A stretch of DNA of 64,000 bases from Patellaria atrata CBS 101060. Lineage: Eukaryota; Ascomycota; Dothideomycetes; Patellariales; Patellariaceae. Positions 13,278-24,661 of the stretch are shown piece after piece; the stretch's first letter is position 1; the number at the start of each line of letters is the position of its first letter. The stretch lies in assembly GCA_010093705.1 (NCBI GenBank), contig MU006097.1:577587-641586 (forward strand), in the 5' to 3' direction. The position numbers were made by a program, and so were the translations under genes. The notes beneath the pieces were generated by a model. The model saw only the letters and a list, made by a program, of their open reading frames with translations. It ran no database searches and was not told the DNA's origin.

Positions 13278-13554
13278 CGCAAGTTCACAAAGGTTACAAT
13301 TGTCAAAAGAAAGTTCGAGGGTGAAACGTATTTTGAGTGTGATACAAAATTTCGAAACTGTATCGCGGAACCCCTGGGGAGGACGGAAGGTGAAATGGCT
13401 GGGCACACGCAGCACCGTTTCTCGCGTTCACATGTCCACGCGAGGACCCTTAAGCCACCTGCTCCATTCTCCGTATTCTTCATAAAGTTTGTATCCTTCA
13501 CTGTTGAGGCTTGTCTTAGACTCAAACACCTCAGTATTCTCCGATGCGCGCATC
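13278..13554. promoter_or_regulatory. Shared divergent promoter of NTH1 and the helicase gene
   Basis: The 277 bases lie between the start codons of two divergently transcribed DNA-maintenance genes, so they must hold both core promoters and both 5' leaders. I see no element I can assign with confidence. Confidence 0.6.
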
Positions 13555-15903
13555 ATGAAACCAACCGACATCCCCACCTTCGCAGCCAACCAACTCACTC
13601 TCCTCGATGCGGAGCTCAAAGCCGAACTGGAAGAGACGTCCTTACTCGTGTCTCAGTCCTCTCCCACCGCTCTTCAGCGCGCCGGAGTTGCGATTTTGAA
13701 CCTTCAAGTGTCATCGCAGCGTACTGGTCTCGGGGGTAAGACAGTTATTGACCTCGAACTCGACCCTGTGGTCGGAGGAGGAGATATCCCAGAGCACGGT
13801 ATCCGCACGGGAGATATTGTTTCTGTGCAGGAACAGCCGTCTGGGTCTGCGAAGAAGAAGGAGAAGAATGAGTTGGTGAAGAAGGGGGCGGATGGGGTGG
13901 TACTAAAGGTTTCTCCGGGAACGGTGGCTGTTGCGTTGGATAAGGAGGAGGTTGATGTCCCCGGAGGCAAGCTATGGCTGGTCAAATTGGCTAACGATGT
14001 CACGTACAAGAGGATGAATCAGACTATGGTGAGGATGCAAAAGCTTACCGATTCGGAATATACACCCTTTATGAGGGTGTTGTTCGGGTTGGGCTCGCCT
14101 TCACCCCTACCCGCAGATCTATCGAATTCAGATACAGGCGTTGGTAAGATCGAGTGGATTGATTCCTCCCTTAATGGTTCTCAGAAAGATGCTATACGAT
14201 TCGCCATGGCATCTCGTGAGATTGCTTTAATCCATGGACCTCCTGGAACCGGGAAGACACATACTCTGATCGAACTCATCTTACAGATACTCCAGCGAAA
14301 ACTCCGGCTACTGGTGTGTGGACCTTCGAATATCTCTGTAGACAATATCATAGAGCGTCTGGCGCCACATAAGGTTCCGATGATAAGGCTAGGTCATCCC
14401 GCACGTCTTCTTCCTTCGGTCTTGAACCATTCCCTAGATGTCTTGACACGAACATCGGACGCAGCAGCTATTGTGCAAGACATCCGCAAGGAGATGGACC
14501 AGAAACAAGCTAGCATCCGTAAAACCCGAAATGGGAGAGAACGTAGAGCAATCTACGGAGATCTGAAAGAGCTACGGAAAGAATTCAGGGAAAGGGAACG
14601 TGGATGCGTCGACAACTTGGTTCGGGAAAGTAAGGTCGTGCTGGCAACATTGCATGGTGCCGGAGGGTTTCACTTAAAGAATCAACAGTTCGATGTTATA
14701 ATCATCGACGAGGCAAGTCAGGCATTGGAAGCTCAATGCTGGGTCCCTTTACTTGCAGCGAGCAAGGCTGTCCTAGCTGGAGACCATCTTCAGCTACCCC
14801 CAACCATTAAGTCAGTCAATTCGAAATCAAAGGCTAAGGTATCTACGGAGGGCACCAAATTTGAGGATAAGAAGAGTCCTGGAATTACCTTGGAGACTAC
14901 CTTATTCGACCGTTTGCTTGCATTGCACGGTGAGCAAATTAAAAGGATGCTAACTACACAGTATAGAATGCACGAAAAGATCATGGCATTTCCATCAAAG
15001 GAGTTATATGATTCCAAATTACAGGCTGCGGATTCAGTCAAAACACGGCTACTGATTGAACTTCCATATGAGGTAAGGGAGACAGAAGATACAAAAGAAC
15101 CTATAGTCTTTTATGATACTCAAGGCGGAGAATTTCCCGAAAAGACCGAAGACGAAGAGGTAGGTAAGAAAGCAGGTAAAGGCATGAGTTTGGGGGAAAG
15201 CAAGAGCAACGAACTTGAAGCGTCATTGGTGAAGCTGCACGTCAGAAATCTAGTCGATGCGGGAGTCAAAGCAGAAGATATCGCTGTAGTGACGCCATAT
15301 AATGCACAGGTAAGATCAATGCTGCTCTTCTAGAACAGATCATGCTGTTCTAGAAAGCGAGATGATGTTTATGCTTCGTTTGTTGACCTTCCCTGTCTTC
15401 TCTTATAGCTGGCTATACTGTCTCAGCTGCTAAAAGAGCAATTTCCGGGCATCGAATTAGGCAGCGTGGACGGTTTTCAGGGCCGTGAAAAGGAAGCTGT
15501 TATAGTCAGTCTGGTGCGGAGTAATGCAGAGCATGCAGTTGGCTTTTTGGGCGAGAAACGTCGTCTTAATGGTGAGCTGGGATTGCTTTATAGCCATACC
15601 CGCATAAGCTTTGTGAATTATTCTAACCCTTGATTTGCAAAAGTCGCAATGACCAGACCTAAACGACACCTCTGCGTTATTGGGGATTCAGAAACAGTTG
15701 GCCGGTGAGTGGAAGTTCTACTTTCTTACTTATCACTATACCTACCTCATATTACATCTCGGAGAGCTTGCGCGCGGTTCATGCTTACTTTTAACCGCGG
15801 TCACAGCGGCAATAAGTTTCTCAAACGATGGATGGAGTTCTTGGAGGAGAATGCGGATCTCAGATATCCTGATCCGAGCGATATCTTGGAGAGAGCCCGA
15901 TAG
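13555..15903 (+). CDS. HCS1: SF1 DNA helicase, Hcs1/SMUBP2-type (DNA polymerase alpha-associated helicase A)
   Basis: Four exons: 13555-15309, 15409-15571, 15644-15704 and 15807-15903, giving 691 residues; all junctions keep frame. The N-terminal OB-like region precedes a UPF1-like SF1 core: Walker [11 protein letters not shown], motif [14 protein letters not shown], a QYRMHEKI motif III/IV region, [20 protein letters not shown] and the final [16 protein letters not shown] motif. The C-terminal [18 protein letters not shown] is characteristic of the fungal Hcs1/IGHMBP2 group and closes the protein correctly. Family role: 5'-3' unwinding associated with replication or RNA metabolism, in nucleus or cytoplasm. 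It is head-to-head with NTH1. Confidence 0.92.
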
Positions 15904-18019
15904 TGGATGAGCTGAGAGTTGCAGGAAACCAAGAGCTCAAAAAGTCTCAATGCACTCAATCTGATATTGAGACTCGCTATTATACACTCCTCCTGGATGG
16001 GGATATGTTGTAAGACGCGACCGAAGAGCACAAAAAAGGACAAAAAGAAACGTGGGACGCTGGGACGAGGTGCATGGCCGCCCCGGTCACTCGTTTCAAG
16101 GGCGCTTATATGCTTTAGCACTGAACGGAAATATGCACATGTCGAAAATTGGGATTATGGATGATTTCGAACCATCGTCTCGACCGGTGTACAGCAGACA
16201 AACAACTCATCGGATCAGGAGGTGATATAGAAGGTGTTAGTATCGCGGTTTAGTCGCGACACGTAGATACCACGCAATATGGCCTCTTATGCGACGCACA
16301 GAACATATCATGATTATTGGCTAATACTCCGTTCCCTAAATGTAAGGGCTTTAGGATCCGATTTCAAGATACAGGTGCGAATGCTCCGTACTGGATCGTC
16401 CTTTTTAAGGCCCAGTTTCTTTCTTTCGTCACAAAAAGGCATGTTCGGCAAGGCTACTGGTGGGAAAGCAGCGCCTTTAGTCTCGATCGTCACCAGCAAA
16501 GTCTAGCAATTGATTCGGTGGATTGGACAGAGAGCAGCGCACCTGCATACAGTACAGTACGTACAGTACATGGTCCGGCAGGATATCGCGTCTCGAGCTT
16601 TTGCTGATGGGGGAATATGCAGCTTCAAGGGGATTGCCTCGTTGGTCAAACAAAGGGCTTGCCAATAAGCTGGCTTTCCACGCCTTCTCTTACAACTTCG
16701 TCTACAGAGCTTACAAGTCTTATTACATTCATAAGAAAGCTAGTTCCAAAGTACGACACCACCTCAGATAGAGCGGAGGAGGAGGGACGGTTCTGAAACT
16801 GCCAATCACAACACCGCAGCTGTCGTATGTCTGGCAAATGCTTCTGTCCAGATCTTTTCCCGTGGGGCAACAACGCCCGTTGAGCTGGTTCACTACTGGT
16901 GAATGGCGAGTGGTCAAGCCTTCGACGATGGCGTACGAGTTGCTAAAGTTTGTTCTAACTGTTTAACTCCCCCGTGTGAGTCGTGCCCCATCTGGATTTT
17001 GAGGAACTTGAGGGGCTTGAAGGGCTTGAGGGGCTTGAGGGCATCGATAAGCTCTTGTGGCGCCAGCAAAGTTGGCTCCATAGTCGTCCACCCAAGACTA
17101 GGTGAGGGCCTGAAAGACGTAGGTAGATGGAAAAGGGATCAATTGAGGGTTTGTTAGGTTTAGAGGAGGCTCTCGTAGCTGTTCTGAAACGACTATAGCT
17201 GCAAACGCACGGATTCCCCTTGGTAAGTTTGATCGCGGAACGCACTAGAGAAGTACATAGACCTCTAACCTCTTGTACCCTTACCTCCACCCCCATACCT
17301 TACCGTACTGTACCTTATCCCTCTCATTGAACTTATTCCTTTATTACTTGTATCTCCGTCTGGGGCTCTAGGATCCAGAAGCTTGGATATCTGCAACCAT
17401 TACGCCCATAAACTGCTTGACACGATGGAGCAAGGATTACGATTCATTCGTTCAATCCAAGACTGTAGCACCGGACTGCTGTCTCCCTCTCAAGGCTCAA
17501 GCTTGTCCCGGCCGTGATCGCTCCCTTGATAACGAGAGGGATTGCACTCTTCTGTCACTCTTCTCGAGCTATTTTCAGCTCCGCTTTCCAAGTACGGTAC
17601 TGTATCGTACTGTACAAAACCAGCTGTCATCCTGATCTCCCGGCCGGCTATGACGCTTCACTCTCATACATAGCCGTGTGACATCTCTATGTAAGACTCA
17701 CATCTCCCCTTCTCTTCATCCTTCCCCCCCCCCTCCCCAACATCTCTCTCTCTCTTTACCCCTTGTACACCTCTCATATATTTACTGTACCTGCTAGACA
17801 TGGATGACTACTATTAGCTGTAGGCAAACTAATTCCATGTTACCCAAATAGCTTTTGTTTGATAGATACTAATGAGTATGCTAGTTTTGAGTCACCAATA
17901 TCTCCAATTATACTCATTCCCATTTTCTAGGGCGATTCCAAGGTATGGCGCTAATTGAATTTGGGATCGGCCTTCTTCCACCTGCATAGTGATATTACAA
18001 CTGCGAGTACCCGATCTCC
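15904..18019. other. Intergenic with short tandem repeats, no gene supported
   Basis: Only short overlapping open frames, none with a domain. Visible structure: back-to-back GTACAGTAC motifs at 16552 and 16561, more copies at 17305 and 17607, and a tandem 9-base AGGGGCTTG-like repeat at about 17000-17041. The right half probably includes the promoter of the next gene. Confidence 0.6.
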
Positions 18020-20675
18020 ATGCTCGCCATTTCCGTTACCATGGCTGGTCCACAAGAGAAAGCTGGAGCCACCAGCAATGGCGGCTTACGGCGTACAAGC
18101 ACTACGGCTGCAGCCATTAGACGAGGTGATCTGAAGATTAGTTCACCTATACCAATATCGATACCTGGAAAGTCCGAGAAGCTAGCTACGCAGCCAGCAA
18201 CAGCTGAGATACCTCCACCGGTCACGGAAGGGTCGGTGGAAGGATCTAATATAACAAATGATGAGAGTGTAAGGGAAGACGTGGTGCTCAAGGCGGAGGA
18301 GATAGAGCCAGTAGAGAACAATCAGACGCCTCATGTATTACGACACAAAAGATCCTCACTGGACATAAGAGATCTGGGGCACAAGCAGGAAAGGGCAGAA
18401 GACCCTAGCGTAAAGAAAAGACATACCACCGAACTGGCGTCTACCTTCAATACCACTCATCCGTTCGTTCCAACGACCCCAAGAAGTCAGACGAGTATGG
18501 ACATGAGGAAACCCCAAAAGGTTGGATCATTGAAAGCAGTACTTCGTAAGATATTTCGTCGAAAGTCAAAATCACCGACCGCAGCTCGGCGCCAGTCCCG
18601 TGGTCATGACTATCATCGAAGTGTGAGTTCTTAGATGGGCATCTGCTCGATTTTATGGGCAATGGCTAATTCACAACCAGGATCCCGGCGTGTTAACGAC
18701 AGCCCCGAAAGAAACGATCAAGGAAGAAGAAGAAAAGGAGTCCTCACCTAACTCACGACGTATCTTGTCTTTGCCCGTAAAGGAATTGACACCCATCAAT
18801 CCCCTTGGCTCTCATCTCCCCTTCCCTATGAATGTCAATGCTCCACAGCAGAAGAGTCCACCACATGAGTACCTACCATTCGATGTTAATGCCACTCCGA
18901 CTATTCGCCAGCGACGTGCTACTCTTCCCAGTGTAATCCTGAATTCAGCCGATGTGGAGGCTCTAACAGCAATTTGGGGGGATTCGGGCGCTCACGTTAC
19001 CGCCGTAGAAGAGCAGAGATTATCCCAGATGGACTCTGAAAAGCCGATAGGAATAGCTGTTAGCAGCAATACCAGCTCCAAGAGGAGATCACAGAGTGCG
19101 GGCGCTCTCCGTGATCTCTCAAAGGAACACGCGATCCCCAGTCTTCAGCGCCGAAGAAGTGCGGAGATAAGATATTGGCGATCGAACGCTGCTCACCGTT
19201 CTCGAAGTGTCAGTGTGTATAGCACTGAAATGCAGGAACGACGGGATAGTCTGAAGAGTTTGTCTCCTCACGACCCGACTGACGATTCACCGCGTGGTCG
19301 GAGTTCAGCCACCACAACGGGGAAAGAACCGTCACCATCAATACCCATAGAAAAGGTACAGCTACAAGCATTCGATTTCGGCACACTCGACTCAGCGCCG
19401 GAACGAGAATCCGGGCATCAAGATGAAACCTATGCTTCCCCAACATTCAGCCTCGAAGACCGCATCACAAACCTCGAAAAGCACCACTCCTCTCTCGAAT
19501 CCTCCCTTCAGCGCCTCACAGGCCGCTCCCACCGTCAAACCATCATCCTCGAAAACGCACCCAAAGGCCGCTCTCGCGAACGTCGCGACCGCAGCACTTC
19601 CTCCTCTCCCTTCCGCTCACGTCTTCTAAACCGCTCTTCATCTCCTAGCCCAAATATTTCGGAGCAACCCCTAGGACTTGACCCGGGCCCCGAAATCTCC
19701 GCACCCGCAATTCCGCCATCAGAAGTGCCTCACAACCTTACGTTTCTAACTTCTCCAAGCACCAGTAATACTTTACATCATTTACACCACGGCCTCGGCT
19801 TCGCCGCCTTCCCGCCCGCCTCCTCAGCCTCAGAAACCTACAGCGCGTCCCAACCGCACAGCTCACCGCCCGCTCTCAGCTCCCCCGCCTCAACCTCAAA
19901 CCCTCAGACCGTCGTCCACAGCTCGTCACCTCTACAAAATTCCTCCCCCAGCCAGCAGCAGTCGAGTTCCTCAGGCGGAAGCCCGACCCAGCAACAACTT
20001 GCCGCGCTAAGCATACTGCTTAGCCATGAAAGGGCAGCGCGCAAAGCCCTCGAGGCACAGGTCGGCCACCTGCAGACCGAGATGTACGAACTCCGCACCG
20101 AGCTCGGCCGCCTCGTCGCCGGTTTACGCGGTGCGGCCGAGAGGGCCGTCGGCGCCCACCCCCATCCACATCCCCATACGGCGGAACACGCGTATCCCAC
20201 CCCGGACTCGACCCGCATCTTGCACCCTTCCCACCACGCGGAAACGGGCTGGGAGGAGCGCGAGAAGAAGACGCTGAGCCGGTTTTCAAGGGAGACGGAG
20301 GGGAGCGGGAGCATGGAGGATGTTGGGACTGAGAGGGGCAGTGAGGGCGAGGGCGAAGTGGGGAGCCCGGAGGTCTTTGAAACGCCGAGGGAGGAGAGTG
20401 GGGGTTTCGTTTATGGGGGTGAGGGGNNNNNNNNNNNNNNNNNNNNNNNNNNNNNNNNNNNNNNNNNNNNNNNNNNNNNNNNNNNNNNNNNNNNNNNNNN
20501 NNNNNNNNNNNNNNNNNNNNNNNNNNNNNNNNNNNNNNNNNNNNNNNNNNNNNNNNNNNNNNNNNNNNNNNNNNNNNNNNNNNNNNNNNNNNNNNNNNNN
20601 NNNNNNNNNNNNNNNNNNNNNNNNNNNNNNNNNNNNNNNNNNNNNNNNNNNNNTAAATTGTACCATAGTGCATAG
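18020..20675 (+). CDS. Ser-rich conserved fungal protein with C-terminal coiled coil; interrupted by assembly gap
   Basis: Exon 1 is 18020-18622; an intron with a GTGAGT donor ends at 18680; exon 2 runs from 18681 into the run of N. The first ATG is 18020, with a second at 18041. The visible 780 or so residues are rich in Ser, Pro, Arg and charged stretches, with a basic KAVLRKIFRRKSKSP segment near residue 180. A coiled coil of roughly 50 residues at genome position about 20000-20150 (AALSILLSHERAARKALEAQ onward) follows a Ser/Gln-rich linker. No catalytic domain is recognisable; it resembles uncharacterised filamentous-fungal proteins of scaffold type. The C-terminus is hidden: coding sequence enters the gap at 20426. 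The stop at 20673-20675 applies only if the gap length is exact and coding continues through it. Confidence 0.75.
20427..20653. other. Assembly gap (227 N)
   Basis: A run of N that replaces the end of a coding sequence. The flanking sequence is G-rich and repetitive (GGGGGT, GAGGGG), a common cause of assembly failure. The gap length may be an estimate. Confidence 0.99.
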
Positions 20676-21204
20676 GGCAGGTCGGGTTTCGTCCATGAGG
20701 CGAGTGCTTAATGTGATTTTTCGTTTGTGAACGTGGTGGGATAATGTGATTGATTGTTATTGTGATTGTGAGGTGGAGAAGATGTAGGTGGATGAATGGA
20801 ACGGTATATGATCCCCCTTCCCCTCGTCTCAGAATAGATGACTGAGGTGGTATATTCATCCCGATTCAAACCGAAACCCAAGATGCAGGTATATACTACT
20901 TGCTACTGTTACTGTTACTGTACAAGCCCACATCGCTCGATATCCAACCCTCCAAAAAGTTCAAAAATGCAGACATCTCAGCAAGAGGTATACTCCACTC
21001 CCTTTGAGCTGTGAAAGAAAAAAAGGGAAGGGAAATAGAAAAGTACAAGAGGGGAAAGTACCACGAACATCCGCAAGACTCCATACACCCGTACGCACGC
21101 CCACGAAAGAGGAAAGAGGAAAGAAGCCGGGGGTATCCACCCAAACCAGAAACTCCAAGACGACACCACTCCTCCATCTCTCATAATCTCTATCGTTTTC
21201 CCAC
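20676..21204. other. Intergenic between convergent genes
   Basis: Holds the 3' ends of the Ser-rich protein gene and of MBP1. It contains a short TACTGT repeat near 20905. I see no gene here. Confidence 0.6.
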
Positions 21205-23473
21205 CTACGCACCACACCCCTCCAACCGTTCGCGCTCGCCCTCCTCCAGCTCCCCCAGGACCTCAGGCAACATCCCCTCCACATCCTCCCCCGAGACGCC
21301 CAAAGCGCCAACGATAAGCCGCTTATACTCAGCATGGCGCTCTCCAACCCCCGCCGCCGCAAGCGCGCCCACGATCTCCTGAACCAGTTTCCTCCTCTCG
21401 AGCTGCGCGAGCGCCAATGCCTTCGCGAGCTCCGCCTTAGCGAGTTCGGGATCGCGATCGTGGTGGTCACGGTTCAGGTTCTGCGGCTGCTGGAGGAGCT
21501 GAACGAGAGAGTGAAGCTCGGCTCTCTGCTCGACTTCGAGCAGTGCCTCTGCTTCCCGCTCTAGAGTCCGTAGTTCCTGCTCCAGCCGTTCGTCGAGGAG
21601 GTCTTCGTCCCCGAGGCCGTTGATGCCGAGGTGCGTTCCCTGGAGTTCCTTGATCGCCTTTTTGGTGGCTTCGATCTCGGCTTCGCGTTTGCGGATCACG
21701 CGGTCCGCTTCCGCGTTCTCTAGTTCTTTTTCCTCGAGCTCGGCTTCGTAGGCCGCGGCGAGCTGTTCGACTTTCTCGAGGAGCGTGGGTGCGATCTTGG
21801 TCATGAGGGTGTTGGCGGTTTGGGAGCGGTAGGTCGGCTGGCTGGGGGTGGGGGGAGCTACGGAGGAGGGAAAGAGGGCGATATCTCCGTTGACGGGGCC
21901 GAAGGGGGATGAGGAACCGGCCCGATGGCGAGGGTCTCTGCGACGGTGATTGAGGTCGCGGATCAGGTCGTCCGCGGTCTGGCCTGTGCTATTTTGGATG
22001 TCGAGGGCGACGTTTCGGCCGAGGAGGGTGCGAACGCACTTCCGGGCGCCGTTGCGGGCCGCTATCATTATGGCGGTGTCGCCGTGTTGGTCCTGCATGT
22101 TCAGCAAGCGGGTGAGATCGGCTGGATTCCAGGTTTCCGACAGGTTGTCCAGGATGGTATCGAGGTAGTATCGTGCGCAGACGTATTTGTTCTTACTGCT
22201 TGTTGTTGCGGTGATGTGATGGAAAACCGTAGAGCCGTACCAATCGGCGCGGAAGACGGTCGAGTGGAAGATTTGTACCATTTTTGGCATTGTTTGTTTG
22301 TCAAAGTTGTTTGTGAATAGAACCGCTCGGATGAGGGGGGTTTCTAGGCTGTTGGAGACACAGTCGACTTTTGCGCCGCGTCGAATCAGGTCCTGGACTA
22401 CGTCTACATCTCCCATCGCCGCGGCCCAGTGCAATGCCGCGTGTCCCTTTTCGTCAATGGGACGGTCTAAATCGATACCAGGCGGTGGATCAGGCGGCGC
22501 AGGGAGCCGGTCCACGGTGTCTAATAGCATGAAGTAATCGAGCAGCGCATCGGACCATATTTGTTGGTCCCTCTCTTGTGCGGACATCTGGTCAAGTCCT
22601 CTTTTACGCTTTCGTCCACCTCCCGTATTAGAATATTGGGATGGAAACAGATCCTGCTCGTCTACTATAGAGTCCGTCACTATGGATACGTTATCGGGCG
22701 TCTCGTCGTTGAGTTGGGTGCTTAGTTGCTCGAAGTGTTCCTCGCTCTGCTGACTAGGTGCTACTTGATAGTTAGCGCTACATATCAACAAGACACAATG
22801 TGGTTATTATCATGTCAAGCACGCGACATGACTAACGAGGCTCGAGAGCGTTTCCAACACTCCCAACGGGGATCTTCCGCCTACCGGGAACAGCGCGTCG
22901 GACAGCCGCACTCTGTCGCGGTGCCCTAGGTCTTGAACTCGCAGCGGTAGCATGTTTTGGCGCAGGAGGCGGACTTCTATCTCCAGGTACGAAGTCGAAG
23001 ATGGGCAGTAACTTCTCCAGCACACCATTACGTTGCGCCAAATCCCGTCCTTCGGTGAGAGGTATCCAGGTCCCTAATTATTCCTACTTCAGCAATGTCT
23101 GTAGTATCACCATGTCTTTTATGAGCCCAGACCTTGATATTTGCCGTATCCACCCTGAACCTTTTCATGCACACCTTTCTGGACTTCTCTTTCCAGAATG
23201 CGAGTACGAGCAGGTTTATCGTAGTCTGCTACCTTAAGGATATGTGTCGCGTTGATCCAGTCGTCAACACGCCTTCGCATGACATGGTTGCCATCAGCGT
23301 TATACTCGTAGACCGGGACCTTGTGCGATTGTCAGTAAATGTGGTGACAGGGCTGACGAGAGATGGAGGATCATGGTGTCAAAACGCTTGAAAGCTCCAA
23401 GGGAGTGGCGAAGGTGAATATTTACATTACTATATGTAGCAGAGTAGATCTTGCCCGTGTTCTCAATGGGCAT
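21205..23473 (-). CDS. MBP1: APSES/ankyrin cell-cycle transcription factor (Mbp1/Swi4/Res type)
   Basis: Four exons on the minus strand: 23473-23426 ([16 protein letters not shown]), 23319-23133, 23073-about 22837 and 22763-21205, about 676 residues. The first three exons give the APSES/KilA-N DNA-binding domain, residues about 8-105, with [33 protein letters not shown] and [20 protein letters not shown]. An ankyrin block follows ([40 protein letters not shown]), then a long C-terminal coiled coil rich in Glu/Leu. Known role: DNA-binding half of the MBF/SBF complex that drives G1/S genes. Exon 3 could instead end at 22885 (GTAGGC donor, 16 residues shorter); both donors keep frame with the acceptor after CAAG at 22764. 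The exon 2 donor, GTCTGG, is non-consensus. The open frame from 22791 alone misses the DNA-binding domain. Confidence 0.93.
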
Positions 23474-24661
23474 GATGAAGCGATCGACCTCTTAACGTAT
23501 GTGGTGGAATTTTGTCTCAATGCACGGTTGGTGAGGTCCTTGGGTCTTGCGATAGACGCGTTGGGCGCGTGCAGTGAATCTAATTTACGGCTGTCAATGG
23601 CGGATCTCCTGTCTCGGCACGCCGTAGAATCCCCGAATGACCACAAGCTATCACTTCACCCATATCTATCGACATTGCGACCACAGATTCCGACCTCAAT
23701 TGCGCCATGACAGTTACAGAATCGATCAAGGAAGCCGTCGGTCTCGACCATGGCAACAAATCCTCCGTCCGTACGTCCTACCTCCAATTCACTGCATTCT
23801 AAGCTACCCAGAGCTCCGACTAACCCAATGGACTACTGTAGCTGCTACCCGCGAGGAAATGTCCGCTGCCAAACTCCCCTTAGCATATAGAGATAGTTGC
23901 GCACATCTATTGATCCCCCTGAATCGGTGTCGGTATGAGACATATTACATGCCATGGAAATGCGAAGTACGTCCCACGTAGCATGGACGGGAAATATTAG
24001 CTTACACGGGATGCAGAATGAGAGACACAGCTACGAGAAATGCCAGTACGAGGAGTTTAAAAAGAGGGTAGCAAAAATGGATGAACTAAGAGCCGCAAAG
24101 GGCGGTGCGAGAAGCAATTGAGGGATGAATGATATTGAGGGAGTTTAGATGGGAGGAAAATATTATGGTGCAGAGGAAGAGTGTGTAGCATTGCTGCTTG
24201 TACATATGCATTGAATCATTATGAAGAATAATTCCCTGCCGTGCCTGCTTATCCCACGTTGTGATTTGGGACTTCGCTAAGAAATATATTCAATACTTCT
24301 TCTAACATTCAGAAAAGAAAGTGCCGAATCTGCACCTTCACCTTATATACAACTTCAGGTAAACCATTTTCATCTAACCCGTTTTGCTGAGCGGTCAGGC
24401 AGTCCGACTACGATACGCCCTCTCCCGAACGTCGTCGGTTCGAATCACCCTCCGGGCGGGTTCAACGGTAAACATTTGCTCAATGGATCAATGGAACAGC
24501 GGCAGCAAAATTCCGTCCGGGGTGTTCAAGGAGTCCTACAGGGCTAATTATTTTGTAGAAATTTCAATTTCTTTTTTTATTCTTTTTGAATCCCTTATAT
24601 CTATACATTAAATGGCTGTTCTCTTTAAGCACCGGAGCGACCAATTGCTCTATCGCTATTT
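23474..24661. other. Intergenic, upstream of MBP1
   Basis: The MBP1 5' region plus the tail of the convergently placed neighbourhood. A tRNA-like box pair lies at 24386-24447 and is listed separately. No protein gene is supported. Confidence 0.55.
24382..24456 (+). other. Degenerate tRNA-like sequence (A-box and B-box)
   Basis: TTGCTGAGCGGTC at 24384-24396 resembles a type II tRNA A-box, and GGTTCGAATCA at 24437-24447 is a near-perfect B-box. The D-stem can pair (CTG with CAG), but the T-stem pairs at only two of five positions, and the acceptor and anticodon stems fit poorly. I therefore read it as a tRNA pseudogene or tRNA-derived relic rather than a working gene. Confidence 0.3.

Noticed and set aside
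20020-20859. Minus-strand frame of 279 codons across the assembly gap
   Set aside because: Mostly N and Pro/His/Arg-rich shadow of the plus-strand Ser-rich protein.
23001-23391. Plus-strand frames opposite the APSES exons
   Set aside because: Shadows of MBP1 exons 2-3, which have the full APSES motif and consistent splice phases.
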